Notes under the pieces: model-generated
Seen by the model: the letters and a program-made list of their open reading frames with translations, nothing else
The model's database searches: none
Told to the model about the DNA's origin: nothing
Assembly: GCF_000148995.1 (NCBI RefSeq)
Contig: NZ_GL538354.1
Location: 1 to 61,070 of the forward strand
From: Listeria grayi DSM 20601
GTDB taxonomy: Bacteria > Bacillota > Bacilli > Lactobacillales > Listeriaceae
Length of the DNA stretch: 61,070 nucleotides
Reading direction: 5' to 3'
Part shown: in pieces, positions 54,578 through 61,070 of the stretch
Layout: every line of letters begins with the position of its first letter
Position numbering within the stretch: position 1 is the first letter of the stretch
Program-made: the position numbers and the translations under genes

Positions 54578-55256
54578 ATTTTTGTTTCGTCAATAAACCG
54601 TCTTCCATATAGTAAACATGATCACAGAGATCCAACATTCTTTCATCATGTGTGACCATGATCGCAGCACGATTAGTACCAACAACTTCGGAACGGAGTA
54701 GTTCGACGACTTCGCGGCTCCGCTTGGAATCTAAACTTGCAGTCGGCTCATCAGCAAGGATGATCGAAGGCTGATTGATGATCGCCCGTGCGATCGCGAC
54801 CCGCTGTTTTTCACCGCCAGAAAGGTCTTTTGGATAAAATTGCTTGCGGTCACCAAGTCCCAATTGCTCCAAGATCACATCAGCTTCTTGATTGGCTTCG
54901 CTTTTCGTCTTCCCAGCAGTACGGCCGATAAAGGTGATCTGCTCTTTTACTTTTAAATAAGGAACAAGATAGGCCGCTTGGAAAATAAAACCAATCTCTT
55001 CCAACCGAATATCTGTCCGCTCTTTTTGTTTAAGAGTACTGATATCACGTCCGTTTATGGAGATCGTTCCTGTAGTAGGTGAGATCAAAGCACCGGCAAG
55101 CGAAAGAAAAGTACTTTTACCGGAACCAGAAGGTCCTACGATTGCAATCAATTCACCACTTGCAGCTGAAAAGTTAGTTGGCTTCAGCGCTTCGATGGTC
55201 GATTTTCCGGATGGATAGGTTTTGCTTACATTTTCAAATGTCATAAGATTTGTCAT
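54576..55256 (-). CDS. ABC transporter ATPase (HrtA/MacB-like)
   Basis: 226 residues. Walker A GPSGSGKST, signature LSGGEKQRVAIARA, Walker B IILADEPTASLD. Belongs to the MacB/LolD-type group with an FtsX-like partner. Overlaps the permease gene by one base. The pair resembles HrtBA, the haem-detoxification exporter of Firmicutes; substrate not provable here. Confidence 0.9.
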   Translation of the reverse strand: MTNLMTFENVSKTYPSGKSTIEALKPTNFSAASGELIAIVGPSGSGKSTFLSLAGALISPTTGTISINGRDISTLKQKERTDIRLEEIGFIFQAAYLVPYLKVKEQITFIGRTAGKTKSEANQEADVILEQLGLGDRKQFYPKDLSGGEKQRVAIARAIINQPSIILADEPTASLDSKRSREVVELLRSEVVGTNRAAIMVTHDERMLDLCDHVYYMEDGLLTKQK

Positions 55257-56359
55257 TATTCGTCACCTCCGCGAATGGCATCTAGTGGATCGATCTTAGC
55301 GATCCGGTATAACGAAAGCAGCGAACCGATGATCGCAACAACGAAGAACAAGACGGAATAACTGATGATCGTTACAGTATCAAGTCGGAATGGCATTGCA
55401 TCCGGCAAGATCAAAGGAAGCAAGAATGTGACCAATACGCTGATAATGATCGCGATCAAAGAAATGACAACGACTTGACCAATAATGCTGCCAGCCAAGC
55501 GTTTTGTCTTGACTCCGAGCGCTTTTAAAATCCCGAATTGTGCAGTCTTCTGTAAAGTCATGACGTAGAAGAAAGCTGTTAGGATAAAACCGCCAATGAC
55601 AACTAAGAAATAAATCATCATGTTCAGCGTCATTTGTTCTGCAGAATAGCCCGGGATCTGATCCAAGAATGCTTTATGATCTAGTAGTGTCAATTTCTTA
55701 TCACTAAGCGCCACTTTTTTATCAGCATCGACTTTTTTGATTGCTATCGCGCTGGTTTGTGGCGTTTTTTGATGATATAAAATCGGATTTATCTGCTGCC
55801 AAGTCGCGATGTTCAGATAGGCAACTGGCGCATGACTGTATTTTTGATCAGTTGTAAAGCCTACAATTGTAAGTTCACGATTTAAAATATCGTCCATCAA
55901 CACGTCGCCAATGTGCAAGCCCTCTTTTTTCAAAGAGGAATCCACGACGATCTCGTCAGGCTTTGTCACTTTCAAAGAATGACCGCTGGCGATCTTCGGA
56001 GCTAAAAAGCTATCAGGCTGAATGCCGAAAAGCGCCACGCTGTATTTTTTATCATCGCTTTCTCGTTTTAAAGTCTGCATAGATTGGCCAAAAAGAGCAG
56101 CATCTTTGACATTACTGTCTTTTTTGATCGTATCTAAAGCCTTCTCATTGAAAAGCGAGCGAGCAAGTGTACCTTGGGCGTCCTTACTGATCGCATAAAG
56201 TGGTACATTGTTATTGGCGATCGAGGAAGCATTGTCATATGCCAGACCGTTTGCAAGACCAGATAAGATCAAGGCAAGCAAGATGATCAATACCATGATG
56301 CCAGTAACTAAGAAAAAACGTAATTTTGAATATAAAAGTTCACGCATTCCAAGAAACAT
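55256..56359 (-). CDS. ABC transporter permease, FtsX-like (HrtB-like)
   Basis: 367 residues: TM1 (about 15-35), large extracellular domain (about 40-235), then three membrane segments with IYFLVVIGGFILTAFF and the tail DPLDAIRGGDE. MacB topology. N-terminus MFLGMRELLYSKLRFFLVTG is typical of HrtB/DevC-type permeases. Starts 17 bp behind the C-S lyase gene on the same strand, so they may form one operon. Confidence 0.88.
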   Translation of the reverse strand: MFLGMRELLYSKLRFFLVTGIMVLIILLALILSGLANGLAYDNASSIANNNVPLYAISKDAQGTLARSLFNEKALDTIKKDSNVKDAALFGQSMQTLKRESDDKKYSVALFGIQPDSFLAPKIASGHSLKVTKPDEIVVDSSLKKEGLHIGDVLMDDILNRELTIVGFTTDQKYSHAPVAYLNIATWQQINPILYHQKTPQTSAIAIKKVDADKKVALSDKKLTLLDHKAFLDQIPGYSAEQMTLNMMIYFLVVIGGFILTAFFYVMTLQKTAQFGILKALGVKTKRLAGSIIGQVVVISLIAIIISVLVTFLLPLILPDAMPFRLDTVTIISYSVLFFVVAIIGSLLSLYRIAKIDPLDAIRGGDE

Positions 56360-56376
56360 GAATAAAACTCCTTCTA

Positions 56377-57549
56377 TTATTTATTTTTTTTAAGTCCGGC
56401 AATAAGCGCGGCAGTTCCTTTTTTTAAAGTTTCACGCGGGCAAGCGATGTTGAGGCGGACAAACTTTTTGCCTGACAATCCGAAAGTGGATCCCATTTGC
56501 ACGCCCACGCCTTCGTCAATCAGGTTTTGATAAATTGTTTTCTCATCACTTTCAAAAGAACGACAATCGAGCCACATGAGATAAGTCGCTTGCAATTCAG
56601 TGACCGTGATTTCCGGAAGTGCTTCATGCAGTGCTTTTTTGACATACAAATAGTTGTCATAGATGTAATCACGTAATTCATCCAGCCATTCGGCTCCACC
56701 AGTATAAGCAGCTTCCATTCCTGCGATCGCAAAAGCGTTTAAGTCAGGCTGGCTCATATAAGCCTGCTCTGCACGGACTTTTTCTTGATAGTCAGGATTC
56801 GTAATAATGAAATAAGAAGCTTTGATGGCAGCTAGGTTAAACGTTTTGGTTGGCGCCATCAGTGTAATGATCTCGTATTCATAGTCAGGTGCAGCCACAG
56901 CGAGCGGGATATGCTTATACTGCTTCATTACCAGATCACTGTGGATCTCGTCAGATACAATCGGAATATTATAGGTAGCGCAAAGTCTAGCGATCGCCTG
57001 CAGTTCTTCCTTAGAATAACAGCGACCACCAGGATTTTGCGGATTACACAGTAAGAAAAGTTTGACATTCTCCTCGCGAATCCGTTTTTCCATATCTTCT
57101 AAATCGATCTGATATTGGCCATCTTCATAACGAAGCGGGGACATTACTACTTGGCGGCGTGTTGCTTTTGTGACTTTGAAGAAAGGATGGTAGATTGGCG
57201 AATGCATCAGCACCCCGTCACCTTCTTTCGTTAATGCCCGTATCAATAAAGAGATAGAAGGCACGACAGCTACATTATAAAACAGTGACTCCTTTTTAAT
57301 AACATAGTTATGACGGTTTTTATTCCATTCAATTATTGCTTTTGGCAAAGAATCGGGGATCAGCTCATAGCCGAAAACACCACTTTCCGCGCGCTTATGT
57401 AGAGCCTCGATGACTACATCGGGAGCTTTAAAATCCATATCGGCTACCCACATCGGGAGAAGGTCTTTGCGACCGAAAAGTTTCTCCGCGCCATCCCACT
57501 TTTCAGAGTTGGTTCCAAGCCGTGTGATGACCTGATCAAAAGTACTCAT
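56377..57549 (-). CDS. PatB/MalY-type C-S lyase (aminotransferase fold)
   Basis: 390 residues, PLP fold type I. PLP-binding Lys in PTKTFNLAAIKAS, substrate Arg in KFVRLNIACP, and NPQNPGGRCYSKEEL. MalY/PatB enzymes split cystathionine or cysteine conjugates to pyruvate, ammonia and a thiol. First gene of a probable minus-strand operon with the ABC transporter. Ribosome site AAAGGAGG. Confidence 0.9.
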   Translation of the reverse strand: MSTFDQVITRLGTNSEKWDGAEKLFGRKDLLPMWVADMDFKAPDVVIEALHKRAESGVFGYELIPDSLPKAIIEWNKNRHNYVIKKESLFYNVAVVPSISLLIRALTKEGDGVLMHSPIYHPFFKVTKATRRQVVMSPLRYEDGQYQIDLEDMEKRIREENVKLFLLCNPQNPGGRCYSKEELQAIARLCATYNIPIVSDEIHSDLVMKQYKHIPLAVAAPDYEYEIITLMAPTKTFNLAAIKASYFIITNPDYQEKVRAEQAYMSQPDLNAFAIAGMEAAYTGGAEWLDELRDYIYDNYLYVKKALHEALPEITVTELQATYLMWLDCRSFESDEKTIYQNLIDEGVGVQMGSTFGLSGKKFVRLNIACPRETLKKGTAALIAGLKKNK

Positions 57550-57624
57550 AGCAGTAATCCTCCTTTACAAAAATTCTCTATTATTGTAACACAAAAGCAG
57601 TTTTATCCCTATAAGGATGAATTA

Positions 57625-57653
57625 TTGTTTAATAATACATGGAGTGTTATAAT
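57625..57653 (+). promoter_or_regulatory. Promoter of the GSP13-like gene
   Basis: TTGTTT (57625-57630), 17-bp spacer, TATAAT (57648-57653). Confidence 0.65.
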
Positions 57654-57691
57654 GTAGGACACATATATCACAGTAGAAAGCAGGTGCGGGT

Positions 57692-58045
57692 ATGAGTGAA
57701 TATAAGGTTGGCGATGTCGTTACTGGTAAAGTGACCGGTATCCAAGCTTATGGAGCCTTTGTAGCGCTCGATGAACATACTCAGGGTCTTGTGCATATCT
57801 CTGAGATCACACATGGCTTTGTCAAAGATATCCATGATTTCTTGGAATTAGAACAAGAAGTAAAAGTCAGGATCCTTGATATCGATTCAGAAGCAAATAA
57901 AATCAGCTTATCCATACGTGCGACCGAAGAAAATAACCACACAACCAGCAAAAAGAAACCAACACGCGATGATGGAAAAGAAGATAACGGTTTCCATACA
58001 TTAAAGGAAAAATTACAAGAATGGATAGAAAAAGCAGATAAATAA
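57692..58045 (+). CDS. S1-domain RNA-binding protein (GSP13/YugI-like)
   Basis: 117 residues: one S1 domain (about 5-75; VGDVVTGKVTGIQAYGAFVALDE, GLVHISEI) and a basic/charged tail (KKKPTRDDGKEDN). Similar to general stress protein 13, which binds ribosomes or RNA. Followed by the Nudix-like gene after 78 bp. Confidence 0.92.
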   Translation: MSEYKVGDVVTGKVTGIQAYGAFVALDEHTQGLVHISEITHGFVKDIHDFLELEQEVKVRILDIDSEANKISLSIRATEENNHTTSKKKPTRDDGKEDNGFHTLKEKLQEWIEKADK

Positions 58046-58123
58046 GCGAGCTCTGTCAAAGGGCTTCGCATCGCTGTTATTTTTTTAATTTTCGGATTAT
58101 TCTCACAGAAAAGGGGACGAGGG

Positions 58124-58534
58124 ATGAAACGGATCATCAAAGTGGAAAGCTTTATTTATAATGAAAAAAAGGATAACGTTCTTCTTACAAGACAAAAAGA
58201 CTTGAGCTGGACTTTGCCTGGCGGTGTAGTCCGAAATGATCAAACTTTAGAAGACGCATTGCGTCAGCTGGTCGCTCATCAGACTGATGTAGATCTGTGC
58301 ATTGACGCGCTGATTTACTGCAAAGAACGAAAAACTGAGTGGGAACATGTCTGTACTTTCTTATTCCGCGCCTATCCGCTTGGTGATTTTGACCAGGTAA
58401 GCGTCGGTGATACCATCATCCAAGCCGAGTGGGTATCGATCCCTACTGCAGACAACATGCTCAAATGGCAAACGTTGTCTTTGGCGGAATTTATTCGCTC
58501 AGCAGGAAGCCATTATGAAAATTTGATCCAATAA
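58124..58534 (+). CDS. Nudix-fold protein with degenerate catalytic box
   Basis: 136 residues. The fold is clear (KVESFIYNEKKDNVLLTRQ, SWTLPGG, AEWVSIP), but the Nudix box reads GGVVRNDQTLEDALRQLVAHQT: the REUxEE glutamates that bind Mg2+ are Gln, Ala-His-Gln instead. It should not hydrolyse by the usual mechanism and may bind a nucleotide or act as a regulator. Ribosome site GGGGACGAGGG before ATG 58124. Confidence 0.85.
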   Translation: MKRIIKVESFIYNEKKDNVLLTRQKDLSWTLPGGVVRNDQTLEDALRQLVAHQTDVDLCIDALIYCKERKTEWEHVCTFLFRAYPLGDFDQVSVGDTIIQAEWVSIPTADNMLKWQTLSLAEFIRSAGSHYENLIQ

Positions 58535-58544
58535 GGGGCATTCC

Positions 58545-58573
58545 TTGATAAAATGGCGTTATTAGGATAAAGT
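58545..58573 (+). promoter_or_regulatory. Promoter candidate of pgi
   Basis: TTGATA (58545-58550), 17-bp spacer, TAAAGT (58568-58573). -10 box is weak. Confidence 0.45.
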
Positions 58574-58608
58574 AAGGATGAAATCTTTTTTAATTTGGAG
58601 GGAAAATC

Positions 58609-59961
58609 ATGACACATATTAAGTTTGATTATTCAAAAGCGCTCCGTTTTTTTGAAGAACGCGAATTAGATTATTTGGAACCTGCTGTCAAAGCGGCACA
58701 CGATGCTTTACATAACGGCACCGGCGCAGGAAGCGACTACTTAGGTTGGGTGAATTTACCTAGCGATTACGACAAAGAAGAATTTGCACGTATTCAAAAA
58801 TCCGCAGAAAAGATCCAAAATGATTCAGAAGTATTGATCGTTATCGGGATCGGCGGATCTTACCTTGGAGCAAGAGCGGCTATCGAAGCGTTAAATCATT
58901 CCTTCTATAATGTACTTGAAAAAGGAGAACGAAAAACACCTCAAGTTTTCTTCGCAGGAAACAGCATCAGTTCCAGCTACTTGCATGACTTAGTAGAAGT
59001 AGTAGGAGATCGTGATTTCTCTGTAAATGTTATTTCTAAATCCGGTACAACAACAGAACCAGCAATTGCTTTCCGCGTATTCAAAGAGTTGCTAGAGAAG
59101 AAATATGGTAAAGACGGTGCGAAAGGTCGTATCTATGCAACAACGGACAAAGCGAAAGGCGCACTTAAAACATTGGCTGACAACGAAGGCTATGAAACAT
59201 TTGTTGTTCCTGATGATGTTGGCGGTCGTTTCTCTGTTCTTACAGCTGTTGGCTTATTACCGATTGCAGCCACTGGTGTGGACATCAAAAAAATGCTAGA
59301 AGGTGCTGAAGCTGCTAGCAAAGATTTTAGCGCTCCAGAATTAAAAAACAATATTGCGTATCAATATGCAGCAGCACGTAATGTCCTTTACCGTAAAGGG
59401 AAAGTAACAGAATTGCTGATCAGCTATGAACCAAGTCTGCAATATTTCAATGAATGGTGGAAACAATTATTCGGCGAAAGTGAAGGGAAAGATAAGAAAG
59501 GTATTTATCCTTCCAGCGCAAGCTTCTCTACGGACTTACATTCTTTGGGACAATATATCCAAGACGGCAGACGCAACCTATTTGAAACAGTAGTAAAAGT
59601 AGACAAACCACGTCATAACCTTACTATTAATAAAGAAGATGTTGATTTGGACGGTCTTAACTACTTGGCAGGCGAAACAGTAGACTATGTAAACACCAAA
59701 GCATTTGAAGGGACTTTACTCGCACATACAGATGGCGAAGTTCCAAACTTTGTTGTAGAAATTCCTAGCTTAGATGAATATACATTTGGTTATTTAGTAT
59801 ACTTCTTCGAGAAAGCAGTCGGCATCAGCGGCTACTTAAACGGCGTCAATCCATTTGATCAACCTGGAGTAGAAGAATATAAAGCAAACATGTTTGCTTT
59901 ATTAGGTAAACCAGGATTTGAAGAAAAGAAAGCCGAATTAGAAAAACGCTTGAATGACTAA
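58609..59961 (+). CDS. pgi: Glucose-6-phosphate isomerase
   Basis: 450 residues, full length for Gram-positive Pgi. Motifs [25 protein letters not shown], and [20 protein letters not shown] with catalytic Glu/His context. Interconverts glucose-6-P and fructose-6-P in glycolysis. Ribosome site GGAGGG before ATG 58609; single gene with strong terminator. Confidence 0.97.
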   Translation: MTHIKFDYSKALRFFEERELDYLEPAVKAAHDALHNGTGAGSDYLGWVNLPSDYDKEEFARIQKSAEKIQNDSEVLIVIGIGGSYLGARAAIEALNHSFYNVLEKGERKTPQVFFAGNSISSSYLHDLVEVVGDRDFSVNVISKSGTTTEPAIAFRVFKELLEKKYGKDGAKGRIYATTDKAKGALKTLADNEGYETFVVPDDVGGRFSVLTAVGLLPIAATGVDIKKMLEGAEAASKDFSAPELKNNIAYQYAAARNVLYRKGKVTELLISYEPSLQYFNEWWKQLFGESEGKDKKGIYPSSASFSTDLHSLGQYIQDGRRNLFETVVKVDKPRHNLTINKEDVDLDGLNYLAGETVDYVNTKAFEGTLLAHTDGEVPNFVVEIPSLDEYTFGYLVYFFEKAVGISGYLNGVNPFDQPGVEEYKANMFALLGKPGFEEKKAELEKRLND

Positions 59962-59971
59962 TAGTCAGTCA

Positions 59972-60009
59972 CAGAAAGCCTTTAGCATAGTGCTAAAGGC
60001 TTTCTGTTT
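59972..60009 (+). terminator. Terminator of pgi
   Basis: AGAAAGCCTTTAGCA pairs with TGCTAAAGGCTTTCT, then a T-rich run. Confidence 0.9.
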
Positions 60010-60431
60010 GCTGTTTTTGCGAAAATAATGTAGAATACTATATTAGACAAGTTGATTCTATCTAACATTTTGGTGCGGAGCAAAACATACATTGTTTTTC
60101 CTGCCTGAATAATAGAATATCCGCCTTTTTAAAACTTTTTCAACTTTATTCAAAAAACTTTCGAAAAAGTATTGACGAAAGCGAAAAAAACTTGGTATAT
60201 TTATAAACGTTGCTGATACGCACAAAGCGCTTCGGCAAGGCAAGAAACGACCTTTGAAAACTGAACAAAAAGAAGACGAAATGGTAACGGAACAGTATGT
60301 TTCGGAACATCGCAAGCGGAAACAAAAAGTTGTTTCCAAATAGTAACAAACTAGTAAGTAATTGCTAGCGAAGTCAATTTATGACGCGAGGAATTTATTC
60401 GGTCAAACGAATAAATATTCAAACGCACTTT
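60010..60431 (+). other. rRNA operon leader region
   Basis: About 420 bp before the 16S gene with no protein gene. It carries the rRNA promoter and the CTTTGAAAACTGAACA-type antitermination/processing leader common in Bacilli (about 60251-60266). Short minus-strand open frames in it are chance. Confidence 0.8.
60172..60201 (+). promoter_or_regulatory. rrn promoter
   Basis: TTGACG (60172-60177), 18-bp spacer, TATATT (60196-60201), with an A/T-rich upstream stretch. Transcription would begin about 225 bp before mature 16S. Confidence 0.65.

Positions 60432-61070
<639 letters not shown>

Noticed and set aside
60058-60349. Minus-strand open frames in the rRNA leader
   Set aside because: The region is the rRNA promoter and leader; products have no recognisable features.

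Overview
The window reads as a chromosomal segment of a low-to-mid GC Firmicute in the Listeria lineage. The gene order (yusI/gcvH, CesRK-like two-component system, SAM-riboswitch metNPQ, sufCDSUB, yut/yun/yum cluster, mrpA-G, aspartate kinase, lone PTS IIB, pgi) matches what I recall of Listeria monocytogenes around lmo2367-lmo2426, and the partial 16S rRNA at the right edge is Listeria-like. The base composition looks richer than L. monocytogenes, so a species such as L. grayi is possible; this is inference, no search was run.

Layout. 1-853: C-terminal end of an LPXTG wall protein. 997-5081: ArsC-like protein, GcvH, thioredoxin-like protein, a cation diffusion facilitator and a response regulator/histidine kinase pair. 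5078-7923: promoter, SAM-I riboswitch and methionine ABC transporter. 8282-12707: complete dltXABCD operon (D-alanylation of teichoic acids). 12748-13794: unrecognised lipoprotein. 14123-19307: SUF Fe-S assembly operon. 19561-26924: type I restriction-modification locus with a tyrosine recombinase and an inverted second-half hsdS cassette. 27424-31500: very large secreted multidomain protein under a predicted CcpA site. 31632-43746: housekeeping cluster (DUF72, metallophosphoesterase, YutD, HAD phosphatase, glycerate kinase, PgpA-like, NifU-like, YuzD, YuzB, SDR-like, ferredoxin-NADP reductase, NDH-2, YuiD, thioesterase). 43770-49774: Mrp cation/proton antiporter, seven genes. 49976-59961: MFS transporter, cyclophilin, VOC protein, aspartate kinase, PTS IIB, HrtBA-like ABC transporter with a C-S lyase, GSP13-like S1 protein, degenerate Nudix protein, Pgi. 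60172-61070: rRNA promoter and leader and the 5' part of a 16S gene.

The most interesting system is the hsd locus. A 21-bp perfect inverted repeat lies at the start of the second target-recognition domain of hsdS (24757-24777) and, in the same reading frame, in a promoterless inverted hsdS fragment (26875-26895). A tyrosine recombinase lies between them. Inversion of about 2.1 kb would give a second, in-frame HsdS (about 367 instead of 376 aa) and would also turn the recombinase gene into the same direction as the hsd operon, coupling switching to recombinase expression. This kind of system is known in other Firmicutes; the coupling here is my inference.

Other points worth a look: a candidate 175-nt structured small RNA on the minus strand (38570-38746) with its own strong promoter, terminator and a single-stranded anti-Shine-Dalgarno stretch; a 31-codon membrane peptide gene before the cyclophilin; a C9 tract upstream of the large secreted protein; a Nudix protein that has lost its catalytic glutamates; and base insertions near the right edge of the 16S gene that look like sequence error.
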